From positions 1 to 35,356 of the forward strand of contig JAMWZA010000042.1 of the NCBI GenBank assembly GCA_024305105.1: DNA of 35,356 bases, given 5' to 3'. The stretch is from Marinoscillum sp. (GTDB lineage Bacteria; Bacteroidota; Bacteroidia; Cytophagales; Cyclobacteriaceae). Positions 10,401 through 18,746 of the stretch are shown piece after piece. The notes beneath the pieces were generated by a model. That model made no database searches, had not been told where the DNA came from, and saw only the letters and a list, made by a program, of their open reading frames with translations. How positions within the stretch are numbered: the first letter of the stretch is position 1; every line of letters starts with the position of its first letter. The position numbers and the translations under genes were made by a program.

Positions 10401-11131
10401 GTTCGATCGAATTATCCATCAACTTACTTGATAACCAGGAGAACAAATCCATTTTACAAATTGGCGTTAGAGACACTGGAATTGGAATTCCTTATGATAA
10501 ACAAGACGATGTTTTCTCCAGCTTCTCACAAGTAGAATCAGGGTCTAAGCGAAAATATGGTGGCACGGGACTGGGTCTTGCCATTTCCAAAAAATTGATC
10601 CTCCTAATGGGTGGAACCATCGTTGTAGAGAGTATTCCGGGAGAGGGCTCCTTCTTTAAAATTGAACTGGCTTTAAGTAAAAGCGATGGACCTGGAATAA
10701 CAGCTGATCTGAATATAGACCTCAGCGTGCCTGAAGGACGAAAGATCTTGCTGGTAGAAGATAATGCTGTTAATACCATAGTGGCGACTAAAATGTTGCA
10801 AAAAACGAATCAGATGGTCGATACAGCTAGTAATGGTAAAGATGCTCTGGTGAAGGCAGAAAAAAACAGTTATGACCTAATACTAATGGACATACAGATG
10901 CCCGTAATGGATGGCCTGGAAGCCACTCTGAAAATACGCCAATCAACTGGTCTGTCGGCAAATACGCCAATAGTCGCACTCACGGCAGGTGCCATGCATC
11001 ACGACCGGGAAAAGGCTCTGAAAGTAGGAATGAGTGATTTTATCCCCAAACCAATCAGCTACGATCAACTGGAAAAAGTCTTAATCAAGTACCTCAATAA
11101 TCCTGAAGAAGTACCTTCCATGCTGAGATAG
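7445..11131 (+). CDS. Hybrid sensor histidine kinase/response regulator with two-component propeller sensor
   Basis: 1228 residues. A signal peptide (1-22) leads into a periplasmic array of reg_prop beta-propeller blades (about 25-690, repeated I/V-W-I/V-G-T motifs), a Y_Y_Y domain (about 697-765) and one membrane helix (about 780-800). The cytoplasmic part has a coiled linker, HisKA with the phospho-accepting His at 861 (SHEIRTPLNG), HATPase_c (N-box Asn near 974, then DTGIGIP and GGTGLGLA) and a C-terminal receiver with phospho-accepting Asp at 1149 (LILMDIQMP) and KPIS near the end. Classical hybrid two-component regulators of Bacteroidota add an AraC-type DNA-binding domain; here the protein stops after the receiver. 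The signal is unknown; the family often senses glycans. It is transcribed away from the T9SS operon, and its 3' end overlaps the convergent flavin reductase by 38 bases. Confidence 0.93.
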   Translation: MNFHRFRIVIVGLISILNLAAQPKNPLFYHVYADYGMTSDKTTVTHQDYQGYIWIGTEEGLNKFISYTELDFDQYKSIRDDSSTLTNDYITTLFEDSKRNLWVGTMNGLCLYNRNLDNFTRISQRHEALMNKKVNAIVERENELWIATDDMLCVYDLLSDSIRKTFSWKTPADKQARFNDLYTTNDHVWVATSNGLYFAKDMFLDPIQGYEDVEVTSITLSEDGQIVTGTKHNGLWTLNKSGNITAYTTETAVNLTSNQVNDVLKISNGDIWVATNNGLTFLDLTTNTSKKLTYDFNKFYGLSDYEVRQLYQDNVGAIWMTSPLGGVNYYHESDNQFDYYGQTTSNALSNELMDYSVLSMYEDTLRNELWIGSRIGLSKYSEEEDIFQHFHFTLNGQRESNQILSIAEDSPNHFLLGTEKGLFSWNTTTKKFQPIDDHSDFKDQINVIYKDRSGAIWIGTQNNGLKRLSDQMDEFHIQFAVGEDRVSVPNINDIIQLSDGTVWVGTTSGLFYVNGNLELKSYPIRLNNEKILDSWVNYLCTSTEGKLIVGSRKEGLILIKPHAAQDAVMVNKEMGLATNDVRSMTRISDSLVWISTNVGLAKLTTNSDSVLKVTNFYLHDGLQGKQFTPKAGVALNKQVYFGGLSGLTHFNPTKVKEFDIPLVVNLTDLTINDQLIKPGSNSTIKKSISVSDTLVLGPDQNNFTISFMAMDYMRPDSVKYRYRLEKYDKNWMYSTAHNATYTNIPRGKQYTFVVQAVSRFRNWSEPRSIIVYMTPYFYETAWFKILIAFLTVGILFAVLRYREQASVIKQRNLKRLVDLRTKELKLEVEAKEKTAVELEKAKNDAEKANRIKSEFLANISHEIRTPLNGILGMSHLVSENEPNPENREMLNILGSSAKSLREIIDDLLDLSKIEAGKYDIAVEEFNLTQLAREIVMAFEPEARLKNIALLTHIDSDIPEMLIGDELRIKQVLVNLLSNSLKFTDSGSIELSINLLDNQENKSILQIGVRDTGIGIPYDKQDDVFSSFSQVESGSKRKYGGTGLGLAISKKLILLMGGTIVVESIPGEGSFFKIELALSKSDGPGITADLNIDLSVPEGRKILLVEDNAVNTIVATKMLQKTNQMVDTASNGKDALVKAEKNSYDLILMDIQMPVMDGLEATLKIRQSTGLSANTPIVALTAGAMHHDREKALKVGMSDFIPKPISYDQLEKVLIKYLNNPEEVPSMLR

Positions 11132-11993
11132 CGTCACCTGCCTCTAGGTGTTGGGCTGCTAACTTATGGAGTTCATCCTGAATCTGATCTGGCTCGTGAT
11201 CCACGTATTCAAGAATCGAACTTACTTCCGGCTCCTTAGAGAATTCGTCTATCTCCTCTTGTGTTGGCAATCGCTCCACATTACCTAGCTTGCCTAAATC
11301 ATTTCCGGTTAAAACCTTACTATTCTTGATGCTCTTTGGAATCTGATCTACTCCCATTCCTTTGTTTTTAATTGGTTTCTCGATTTCAAACAATGCATCT
11401 CCCTGGGCTCTGCAATACCAATTGCCACCCATTCTGGATACAGCATCTAATTTAATAGGATCTATCTGATTGTCAAGAATAATGCGCTCTTCGATATGAG
11501 CTAAAAGTACCTCACAGATGACTAACACCCCAGCTCCACCCTCATTTCCAAGCGGCTTGATCTCAATCACCTTACACTCAAACGAAGCTGGAGCCTCAGC
11601 TACACGTGGAGGTTTTACCTTTTCAGAATCTACTGGTGTAAGTCCCGATTTCACGAATTCATTCACCCCACGATCGTATTCGGTACTGGCTAGTGACATC
11701 TGCTCTACCATGTCGTGGTTGACAATCGATATGGTGACTTCCGGCACTTCGTACACATTATCCAGCGTATGTTTGGTTGTATTATCTCGTCCGCGCCTGG
11801 CTGGTGAAAACACCAAAATCGGTGGATTGGCACTAAACACATTGAAAAATGAAAATGGACTCAGGTTCACATTCCCTTCCTTATCCACGGTACTCGCAAA
11901 AGCAATCGGCCGAGGAGCTATCGTTCCGAGCAAATACTGATGTAACTGTGGAGTAGCTATTTCTCCGGGTACTATTTTTCTAAAATCACTCAT
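11094..11993 (-). CDS. Flavin reductase family protein
   Basis: 299 residues. The first ~200 form a flavin-reductase-like FMN-binding split barrel: GTIAPRPIAFASTVD near residue 23 and NLSPFSFFNVFSANPP near residue 43 are the usual flavin-binding signatures. About 90 further residues follow the barrel as a mainly helical, acidic tail. Such proteins bind FMN and reduce flavin or act with a partner monooxygenase; the substrate is not known. The ATG overlaps the TGA of the fumarylacetoacetase gene as ATGA, so the two are probably translationally coupled. Genes of this family often accompany tyrosine/homogentisate degradation genes in Bacteroidota (my recollection), which fits a role in aromatic catabolism. 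The 3' end runs 38 bases into the convergent kinase gene. Confidence 0.85.
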   Translation of the reverse strand: MSDFRKIVPGEIATPQLHQYLLGTIAPRPIAFASTVDKEGNVNLSPFSFFNVFSANPPILVFSPARRGRDNTTKHTLDNVYEVPEVTISIVNHDMVEQMSLASTEYDRGVNEFVKSGLTPVDSEKVKPPRVAEAPASFECKVIEIKPLGNEGGAGVLVICEVLLAHIEERIILDNQIDPIKLDAVSRMGGNWYCRAQGDALFEIEKPIKNKGMGVDQIPKSIKNSKVLTGNDLGKLGNVERLPTQEEIDEFSKEPEVSSILEYVDHEPDQIQDELHKLAAQHLEAGDAISAWKVLLQDY

Positions 11994-13261
11994 TTTGCTG
12001 GCTTGATTTTATTCGTTACTTCACCAAAACCGATACGAACACTATCACGCTCAGCATACCCTCTGATAGACACCCGGTCTCCGTCATGAATGAATTTTCT
12101 TTCTGTACCGTCTGGCATTAGTAGTGGCTTGGTTCCTTTCCAGGCTAGCTCAAGCATACTCCCGTAAGAATCTGGCGTAGGTCCACTGATCGTTCCACTG
12201 GCGTACATATCTCCCACGTTGATATTGCATCCATTTACGGTATGATGAGCCAGCTGCTGCCTCACATTCCAATACATGTGTTTAAAATTGGTTCTGGTCA
12301 CACAGGTTTCATCTGCACCTTCAGGTTGGATGAATACTTCCAGATTGATATCAAAATGGCTGTCACCACTATATTTTAAATATGGAAGAACTTCCGGGTC
12401 TTGCACCGGACCTGCTGTTCTAAATGGCTCCAGCGCCTCCATGGTTACTATCCACGGTGAAACAGAGGAAGCGAAATTTTTAGCTAAAAATGGACCTAGC
12501 GGCACATATTCCCATTTCTGAACATCCCTGGCAGACCAGTCATTGAAAAGGGCAAACCCAAAGATGTATTCATCTGCCTGGTCTGTGCTGATGCTGTCTC
12601 CAAGCTCATTTACTTTTCCGGTGATAAAGGCCATTTCCAGCTCAAAGTCTAACCGTTTGGTAGGACCGAATGAAGGTTTATTGGCCTCAGGTTCCATGGT
12701 CTGTCCCTTCGGTCGAGTGACATCCGTACCACTCACCACAATACTACTCGCACGTCCATGATAGCCTACGGGTATGTGCTTCCAGTTTGGCAAGAGTGCA
12801 TTATCAGGGTCTCGAAACATCGTTCCCACATTGGTGGCGTGCTGCTCACTGGAGTAAAAATCAGTATAGTCACCAACTCTTACAGGCATGAGCATTTCCA
12901 CAGCATCACTGTCAATAAGAACGGCTTCTTTTGCTTCCTGATTATCTCGCAATTCGGCATTACCATCTCTGAAGATTTCAGATAAGCGATTTCTAACAGC
13001 ATTGGTCAATGGTTTGCCAAGTGCGATAAACCCATTTAAAGTGGTATGAGCAAAAATACCTGATGGCAAATCCATTTTGGAAAAGAATCCTAGTTTCTGC
13101 AAGGCATCAAGATTGACTACCTGATCACCGATAATCGTGGCAGCTTTAGGAGAATCACTACCCTCTCGGTAAATACCAAAAGGCAGATTCTGAATGGGAA
13201 AATCAGAATCTGCCTTAACTTTTATCCAGGATGTTAAATTGGAGTTGTTTGCTTCTATCAT
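11990..13261 (-). CDS. fahA: Fumarylacetoacetase
   Basis: 423 residues, the usual family length. Fumarylacetoacetase hydrolyses 4-fumarylacetoacetate to fumarate and acetoacetate, the last step of tyrosine breakdown. The sequence has the N-terminal FAH domain (about 15-120), then VGYHGRASS with the catalytic His, the metal-binding acidic motif LDFELEMAFITGK, FNDWSARDVQKWEYVPLGP and, near the C-terminus, SGTISGP; these are family hallmarks. It is cytoplasmic. It overlaps the downstream flavin reductase by 4 bases. HPPD, an earlier enzyme of the same route, lies about 20 kb away on the same strand; homogentisate dioxygenase is not in the window. Confidence 0.95.
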   Translation of the reverse strand: MIEANNSNLTSWIKVKADSDFPIQNLPFGIYREGSDSPKAATIIGDQVVNLDALQKLGFFSKMDLPSGIFAHTTLNGFIALGKPLTNAVRNRLSEIFRDGNAELRDNQEAKEAVLIDSDAVEMLMPVRVGDYTDFYSSEQHATNVGTMFRDPDNALLPNWKHIPVGYHGRASSIVVSGTDVTRPKGQTMEPEANKPSFGPTKRLDFELEMAFITGKVNELGDSISTDQADEYIFGFALFNDWSARDVQKWEYVPLGPFLAKNFASSVSPWIVTMEALEPFRTAGPVQDPEVLPYLKYSGDSHFDINLEVFIQPEGADETCVTRTNFKHMYWNVRQQLAHHTVNGCNINVGDMYASGTISGPTPDSYGSMLELAWKGTKPLLMPDGTERKFIHDGDRVSIRGYAERDSVRIGFGEVTNKIKPAK

Positions 13262-13331
13262 AGGTCACTGTTGTTTCTTAGTTAACAGATGCAATAATAG
13301 AAGGTTAAGCGTGTTTCACAAAAATCGCCTC

Positions 13332-14468
13332 TTAGAATCCTCCCTGATAAACGAGTATTGCTTCGAGAATTCCATTTGGCAATTCAAAACCCGCAAAAAA
13401 TATACCTACTCCCAATACTTTCTGCTTGTCTTTTACTACTGACAATGCGAGAGGTAAGAAACTCACAGACATCATCGCATAAAATACAATGAAAAGTATC
13501 ATCAGAACGGCTAGAATAAAGTGATTATCAAAAAGGAAGATTCCAGCAGTAACTGCCAGTGATGCAATAATACTGAGCAGTATCGCCATGTAGACTGATC
13601 TGGTTTCTGTGAACTTGCTCATCGGCAATGAAAGAACGGCAACTGCAGCCAAAATAATTGAAATAATACCATCTCCACTTACCCCCAGGATCGTAAACCC
13701 TTTCTCTATGAACATGTCCGGAAACAAGTTGAACAATACAGTAGTCGCTAGTCCCAGAGCAATACCCAGAATGAATGCATAGGTAAAATCTGACTTACCA
13801 AGCTCGGTAGTCTTAGGTTTATCCGTAATGATGGTACTATTCCTCTTCAACAATAATCCACTAAAGAAAACTGCCACACCTCCTACAACGAAGGTTAACG
13901 GTGCTCCAATAAAGTTGATGATATCAACTATAACGGGTTCTATCGAATAAAGTAGACCATACACAATCGTCAAGACCGCCATAGCCGTTGGTAATTTCTT
14001 TACCGGTACGAACAGCTCGATGGTCGAAAGTGCAGGACTTGTAAATAGTGCCATCGAAAACAACCAAAGGGTGATCAAACCTGGTAGTATCCATCTAAAT
14101 ATCGGCCCAGGCTCTGTGAATAATGTAAAGGCAGTCGCCATGAAAATCATTGCTGCAAAGCTTACTCCTGCAGAGATTATCGGTAACCGTTTACCAGCAG
14201 TCACTCGGAATTTATCTCCCAGACGACCAGCTATCGGCGGAGTAACCACCATAATAATTCCCTGAACTATGAATAGAAAAAGAGTCAGATCTGTAAAGCT
14301 GTAGGTTTCCAGAAGGATTGGCTGGTAATTGTAATAGGCAATCCAACCAATGATCACCGATGCATATAGGGAGGCAAGACTCAGTAATTGTTTCCAAAGG
14401 ATTTTTGAATTGTCCTGTTGACCAGCAACAGCGTTTGATGTATCAGAAATTGCGGGATTATATTCCAT
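13332..14468 (-). CDS. MFS transporter, SLC45-like
   Basis: 378 residues from the chosen ATG at 14468; the open frame continues 26 codons upstream, but that extension (MCVHGLLG onward) does not look like a transporter N-terminus. Eleven to twelve hydrophobic segments are visible. Between the second and third lies GRLGDKFRVTAGKRLP, the MFS loop 2-3 motif (G-x-L-x-D-x-x-G/R-x-R) in the form seen in SLC45/GPH-like carriers. The SLC45 group includes proton-coupled sugar carriers, but the substrate here cannot be read from sequence. It lies 70 bases upstream of fumarylacetoacetase on the same strand, so co-transcription is possible. Confidence 0.85.
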   Translation of the reverse strand: MEYNPAISDTSNAVAGQQDNSKILWKQLLSLASLYASVIIGWIAYYNYQPILLETYSFTDLTLFLFIVQGIIMVVTPPIAGRLGDKFRVTAGKRLPIISAGVSFAAMIFMATAFTLFTEPGPIFRWILPGLITLWLFSMALFTSPALSTIELFVPVKKLPTAMAVLTIVYGLLYSIEPVIVDIINFIGAPLTFVVGGVAVFFSGLLLKRNSTIITDKPKTTELGKSDFTYAFILGIALGLATTVLFNLFPDMFIEKGFTILGVSGDGIISIILAAVAVLSLPMSKFTETRSVYMAILLSIIASLAVTAGIFLFDNHFILAVLMILFIVFYAMMSVSFLPLALSVVKDKQKVLGVGIFFAGFELPNGILEAILVYQGGF

Positions 14469-14623
14469 GGTTTGATAAAAGTTGTTAAGTTGATTTTCTC
14501 TAAAAGTGTGTAGGTGTCTAATTCCTAACAGTCCATGTACGCACACTAAAGTCTTACTGGATTTAATTGTTTAAACTTTTTCTTCTAGACGTTAAACGAT
14601 TGAGATTACGAAAATTAAATATT

Positions 14624-14631
14624 TAAATTTG
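14624..14631 (+). promoter_or_regulatory. -7 box (TAAATTTG) of the valS promoter
   Basis: TAAATTTG is a perfect match to the Bacteroidota TAnnTTTG box and lies 38 bases before the valS ATG. A TTG at 14600-14602 could serve as the -33 element at a spacing of 21. It is in the divergent region between the MFS gene and valS. Confidence 0.6.
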
Positions 14632-14669
14632 CCGGCTCATACAATTCACTAAGATTTTCAATATTCTCA

Positions 14670-17351
14670 ATGGAGATTTCGACTAAATACGATCCAACAC
14701 AGACCGAAGACAAATGGTACCAGCACTGGATGGAAAAGGGCTACTTCAAAGCCAAAGTAAATCCGGACAAAGAACCCTACTCAATCGTGATCCCTCCACC
14801 CAACGTAACGGGTGTCCTCCACATGGGCCACATGCTAAATAATACCATTCAGGATGTATTGATTCGAAAGGCGAGAATGGAAGGAAAAGAAGCGTGCTGG
14901 GTACCTGGAACAGATCATGCCTCCATTGCCACAGAAGCGAAAGTAGTGGCCATGCTACGTGAAAAAGGCATTAAGAAAAGTGACTTGTCTCGGGATGAGT
15001 TTATGAAATATGCCTGGGAATGGAAAGAGAAGTATGGCGGAATTATTCTGGAACAATTGAAAAAGCTAGGTGCCTCTTGTGACTGGGACCGCACGGCTTT
15101 CACTATGGATGAAGGCTATTATAATGCTGTAATCCGTGTTTTTATTGATTTATTTAATAAGGGCTTCATCTACCGTGGACTCCGAATGATCAACTGGGAC
15201 TGTGAAGCCAAAACTGCGCTATCCAACGAAGAGGTGATCTACAAAGAAGGTGGTGAACAAGCGACCTTATACTATGTGAATTATAAAATCAAAGATTCTG
15301 ATGAGCATGTAACCATCGCTACCGTTCGTCCGGAAACCATATTGGGTGATAGCGCTATTGCGGTAAACCCCAATGACGAGCGACATGCACATCTGATTGG
15401 TAAAAAAGTAATCGTTCCATTTGTGGAACGAGAAATTCCAGTAATCGGTGACACGTATGTAGAACTAGATTTTGGTACCGGATGCCTGAAGGTAACTCCA
15501 GCTCATGACCCAAATGACTATGAAATTGGTCAGCGACATGATCTGGAAGTGATTGACACCATCAATCTGGATGGTACGCTCAATGAAGCATGTGGCATAG
15601 ACAAGTACGTAGGAAAAGACCGATTTGCTGTACGTAAGGAAATCGTAAAAGACCTGAAGGAAGTGGGTCACTTAATCAAGGAAGAAGATTTTACGACCAG
15701 AATAGGTCGCTCTGAGCGAACCAATACGGTAGTGGAGCCAAAGTTGTCTTTGCAGTGGTTCATCAAAATGAAAGAGATTTCCCGAACGGCGCATCAAGTG
15801 GTAATGGAAGACGAAATCTTACTCCATCCGCCGAAGTTTAAAAACACCTACAATCACTGGATGGATAATGTCCGCGACTGGTGTATCTCCAGACAGCTAT
15901 GGTGGGGACAAAGAATCCCGGCGTACTACTACGGAGAAGGCGAAGACGACTTTGTTGTAGCTACAACCTTAGAGGAAGCCCTTGCGATGGCAAAGGAAAA
16001 GTCGGGAAATAGTAGCATGACCGAAGCGAATTTAAAGCAAGATGAAGATGTATTGGATACCTGGGCGTCTTCATGGCTATTTCCATTGGCCGTATTCGAT
16101 GGCTTTAACGATCAGTATTTTGATGATAAAATGGGCAAAATCGTCAATGGTAAAAACGAAGAGTTAGACTATTTCTACCCAACAGATACGTTGGTGACTG
16201 CTCCCGAAATCCTCTTCTTCTGGGTTGCGCGAATGATCATTGCAGGATATGAGTACAAAGGCGAAAAGCCGTTCAAAAATGTATACCTCACTGGAATCGT
16301 AAGGGATAAGCAGCGACGTAAAATGTCGAAATCCTTGGGTAACTCTCCGGATCCACTGGACCTCATTAAAGAATATGGAGCGGATGGAGTGCGAACTGGC
16401 ATGCTGTTCTCCTCTCCTGCTGGTAACGACTTATTGTTTGACGAAAAGCTGGTAGAGCAAGGCAGAAACTTTGCCAACAAGATCTGGAATGCCTTCCGAT
16501 TGGTAAAAGGATGGGAAACCACGTCTGATGCCCAACCAGAGGTAAATGCGGTCGCTATCGAATGGTTCGAAAACAGGTACCACCAGGCCAAAGCAGAACT
16601 GGAAGATCACTTTTCTAAGTACCGACTATCGGATGCGCTGATGACGGTTTATAAATTGGTATGGAACGACTTCTGCAGCTGGTATCTGGAGTGGATCAAA
16701 CCTGGCTATGAGCAGCCAATAGATCAAGCAACCTTCGATAAGACATTAGAATTCTTTGAGAAAGTGGTGAAACTATTGCATCCGTTTATGCCGTTCATTA
16801 CTGAAGAGATCTGGCACAGCATTAAAGAAAGAGCTGAAGACGATTGTCTGATCAAAGCATCGTGGCCTGCTACCCAATCGTTTGATCAAGCGATCCTGGA
16901 TGAAGCAGAACTGCTATTCGAAATCACTTCCAATGTGAGAAACCTTAGAAGTAGTAAAGGTATCTCTCCGAAAGAGCAACTGGAACTGACCGTGAAGACA
17001 GACCAGGAAGCGGTGATCAGGAAACTGGGATCTTCGCTAACCAAGCTTGCGAATGTAAGTGCTCCAAGCATCACCACCGAAAAACCAGAAAACTGCTTCA
17101 GTTTCGTAGTGAAATCGCATGAGCTATTTGTTCCCGTTTCCGAGCAAATCGATGTAGAGGCCGAGCGCAAAAAGCTCACTGAAGAGTTGGAGTACACCAA
17201 AGGTTTCCTAAAATCAGTAGAGAAAAAGCTGAGCAACGAGCGCTTTGTAAACAACGCACCTGAACAGGTCGTTGCTACGGAGCAACAAAAGAAAGCTGAT
17301 GCTGAGGGTAAAATTGCTTCCCTTGAGGCGAGTCTGGCTTCTTTGGGGTAA
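14670..17351 (+). CDS. valS: Valyl-tRNA synthetase
   Basis: 893 residues, normal for bacterial ValRS. It charges tRNA-Val with valine and edits mischarged threonine. The class I HIGH motif appears as HMGH at 51-54 (in PPNVTGVLHMGHM) and KMSKS at 551-555. Between them are the CP1 editing domain (about 190-340, with the GTGCLKVTPAHDPND signature) and the DWCISRQLWWGQRIPAYY motif. The anticodon-binding helical domain spans about 620-770 and the C-terminal 60-70 residues form the usual ValRS coiled coil (EAERKKLTEELEYTKG). The gene is monocistronic in appearance, with its own promoter box 38 bases upstream and an inverted-repeat element starting 19 bases after the stop. Confidence 0.98.
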   Translation: MEISTKYDPTQTEDKWYQHWMEKGYFKAKVNPDKEPYSIVIPPPNVTGVLHMGHMLNNTIQDVLIRKARMEGKEACWVPGTDHASIATEAKVVAMLREKGIKKSDLSRDEFMKYAWEWKEKYGGIILEQLKKLGASCDWDRTAFTMDEGYYNAVIRVFIDLFNKGFIYRGLRMINWDCEAKTALSNEEVIYKEGGEQATLYYVNYKIKDSDEHVTIATVRPETILGDSAIAVNPNDERHAHLIGKKVIVPFVEREIPVIGDTYVELDFGTGCLKVTPAHDPNDYEIGQRHDLEVIDTINLDGTLNEACGIDKYVGKDRFAVRKEIVKDLKEVGHLIKEEDFTTRIGRSERTNTVVEPKLSLQWFIKMKEISRTAHQVVMEDEILLHPPKFKNTYNHWMDNVRDWCISRQLWWGQRIPAYYYGEGEDDFVVATTLEEALAMAKEKSGNSSMTEANLKQDEDVLDTWASSWLFPLAVFDGFNDQYFDDKMGKIVNGKNEELDYFYPTDTLVTAPEILFFWVARMIIAGYEYKGEKPFKNVYLTGIVRDKQRRKMSKSLGNSPDPLDLIKEYGADGVRTGMLFSSPAGNDLLFDEKLVEQGRNFANKIWNAFRLVKGWETTSDAQPEVNAVAIEWFENRYHQAKAELEDHFSKYRLSDALMTVYKLVWNDFCSWYLEWIKPGYEQPIDQATFDKTLEFFEKVVKLLHPFMPFITEEIWHSIKERAEDDCLIKASWPATQSFDQAILDEAELLFEITSNVRNLRSSKGISPKEQLELTVKTDQEAVIRKLGSSLTKLANVSAPSITTEKPENCFSFVVKSHELFVPVSEQIDVEAERKKLTEELEYTKGFLKSVEKKLSNERFVNNAPEQVVATEQQKKADAEGKIASLEASLASLG

Positions 17352-17369
17352 TAGTAGAATTAACAAAAA

Positions 17370-17476
17370 TGTCATATCGCTACTTAGTGGAGATATCCAT
17401 CTGGAACATTCGATTGGATTCCTTATTACGATTTGGTTGAAAAGAGTAAGATTTCTCCTGCGGTTGAAATGACAAA
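17370..17476. repeat. Degenerate dispersed inverted-repeat element after valS
   Basis: The left arm (17370-17400, TGTCATATCG then AGTGGAGATATCC) and the right arm (17448-17476, AAGATTTCTCC then TTGAAATGACAAA) are imperfect inverted copies separated by about 47 bases. The arms resemble the TGTCATTTCG.../...GAAATGACA intergenic repeats scattered in many Bacteroidota genomes (from memory). The element fills most of the valS-hydrolase gap and could fold into a long imperfect hairpin. Confidence 0.5.
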
Positions 17477-17503
17477 TTTGTTTAGCGGTACATGCTTATA
17501 CAA

Positions 17504-18034
17504 ATGAAAGCACTGAACATACCAGGTTGGAAAAATTCAAGAGCGGGTCATTGGCAAACCATCTGGGAAGCTGATGATCCGCAAACTTTTTCAAGAATTG
17601 AACAAGATGAATGGCTCAATCCGCAGAAAGCCGATTGGGTCAAGCGAATTGGTGAGACGTTAAGCCATGCGGGATCAGACGTGATCGTTACAGCACATAG
17701 TATCGGGGTAACGGCATTTCTGCATGCTGTGCACGAATACAATTTAAAAGTCAAAGGTGCACTTTTGGTCGCTCCCAGCGATCCTGAGCATCCAGACTGC
17801 ATTCCCGAAATCAAGAATTTTTCCCCTATCCCACGTCAGAAGCTTCCCTTCCCCGCTATTGTAGTAGCCAGTAGCGATGATCCGGGGATGGATTACCGGA
17901 AAATTTCCCGGTTGGTCGTAGCGTGGCGGTGTACGCTAAACATTCTGGAAAGTGCCGGACATATCGAACCGAAATCAGGCTTTGGTAAATGGCCTGAAGG
18001 TAGGCGGTTGCTGAAGCGATTCTTTGAAAATTAA
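17504..18034 (+). CDS. RBBP9/YdeN family alpha/beta hydrolase
   Basis: 176 residues from the ATG at 17504, chosen because family members begin with MKAL-x-x-PGW; an in-frame ATG 12 bases earlier (17492) would add MLIQ. Family hallmarks are PGWKNSRAGHWQTIWE at the N-terminus, the nucleophile elbow AHSIG (Ser replacing the usual GHSLG context), ASSDDPG with the acid residue, and AGHIEPKSGFGKWPEG carrying the catalytic His. These small cytoplasmic proteins are serine hydrolases of uncertain natural substrate. No partner gene is evident; the inverted-repeat element lies just upstream and an ABM-fold gene follows 88 bases later. Confidence 0.88.
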   Translation: MKALNIPGWKNSRAGHWQTIWEADDPQTFSRIEQDEWLNPQKADWVKRIGETLSHAGSDVIVTAHSIGVTAFLHAVHEYNLKVKGALLVAPSDPEHPDCIPEIKNFSPIPRQKLPFPAIVVASSDDPGMDYRKISRLVVAWRCTLNILESAGHIEPKSGFGKWPEGRRLLKRFFEN

Positions 18035-18122
18035 CATTATCTTTCTATTCCTGGTTTGGATAATCTATATGCATCTTATAACCCAATACACATTTGACCA
18101 ACCGACTAAGATCTTACCTTAA

Positions 18123-18452
18123 ATGAAACAAATAAGCGTAATTAACTCTATAGAAGTACCTGAAGGATATGAAGAAAAAGCAATCGAAGTAAGAGACACT
18201 TATATTGCATATTTCAAAACTAAACCAGGGTTTGTCAGCTCTACTTTTTATCGAACGATCAATAACGAGAATAAATTCAATTTTGTCAACGTAGTTGTTT
18301 GGGATTCCTACGAATCGTTTAAAGCCGTAGTAAATAGTGGTTTTGAGAATGAAGAAGGGTTGAATAAAGACAGCATGAAAGTGTTAGGGAAAGGTTTTCC
18401 ATATCCTATAAAGGTAACTCCGGGTCAATTCGAAATCATCAGAAACGACTAA
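18123..18452 (+). CDS. Antibiotic biosynthesis monooxygenase (ABM) fold protein
   Basis: 109 residues. The pattern INSIEVPEGYEEKA, then KPGFVSSTFYRT, then FNFVNVVVWDSYESFKAV is the ferredoxin-like dimeric alpha/beta-barrel of ABM/DUF1330-type proteins: a strand, a helix, the PGF turn, then a strand ending in W-x-S/D. Members are small cofactor-free monooxygenases, heme-degrading enzymes or uncharacterised proteins; nothing here decides between these. There is no signal peptide, so it is probably cytoplasmic. It stands alone between the RBBP9-like hydrolase and a non-coding stretch. Confidence 0.8.
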   Translation: MKQISVINSIEVPEGYEEKAIEVRDTYIAYFKTKPGFVSSTFYRTINNENKFNFVNVVVWDSYESFKAVVNSGFENEEGLNKDSMKVLGKGFPYPIKVTPGQFEIIRND

Positions 18453-18723
18453 ATCTTAGTCAAATCGGAAAATGTTTCCAGCCAGGGTGCAGTGAAACTC
18501 GACCTTGAACTATCCTGGCTGTTAGAAAGTATGTGCTGGGGAAATTTGATCTATGTTTTATAGTCAGCTCGCAGGATTTTTCACCGTTGAATCCTACTCT
18601 ACCGCTAGGCGCGTCCGTCTGATCATTGGAAAGTACCTCCTTGCCTGACGCAGTAATTTCATTAGTTTTAACTGTACTTACCAAGCTTGAAGTGCACAAC
18701 CTGATAGATTATTGGTTATTACT
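18453..18723. other. Intergenic stretch with no convincing gene
   Basis: No coding sequence is supported. A 79-codon minus-strand frame (18460-18699) lacks a recognisable domain. A perfect 8-base inverted repeat, CAGCCAGG (18479-18486) and CCTGGCTG (18514-18521), with a 27-base loop lies just after the ABM gene; it has no T-tract, so it is not a standard terminator. The region opens a stretch of damaged genes. Confidence 0.45.
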
Positions 18724-18746
18724 ATGGAAAAGCCTATTCAGAGGCT

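Noticed and set aside
14469-14546. Longer N-terminus for the MFS transporter
   Set aside because: The 26 extra residues lack transporter character; the ATG at 14468 gives a normal start ahead of the first membrane helix.
18460-18699. 79-codon minus-strand open frame
   Set aside because: No domain, signal peptide or neighbour support; it lies in a stretch with no other coding signal. A real small gene cannot be fully excluded, so the stretch is described as intergenic.
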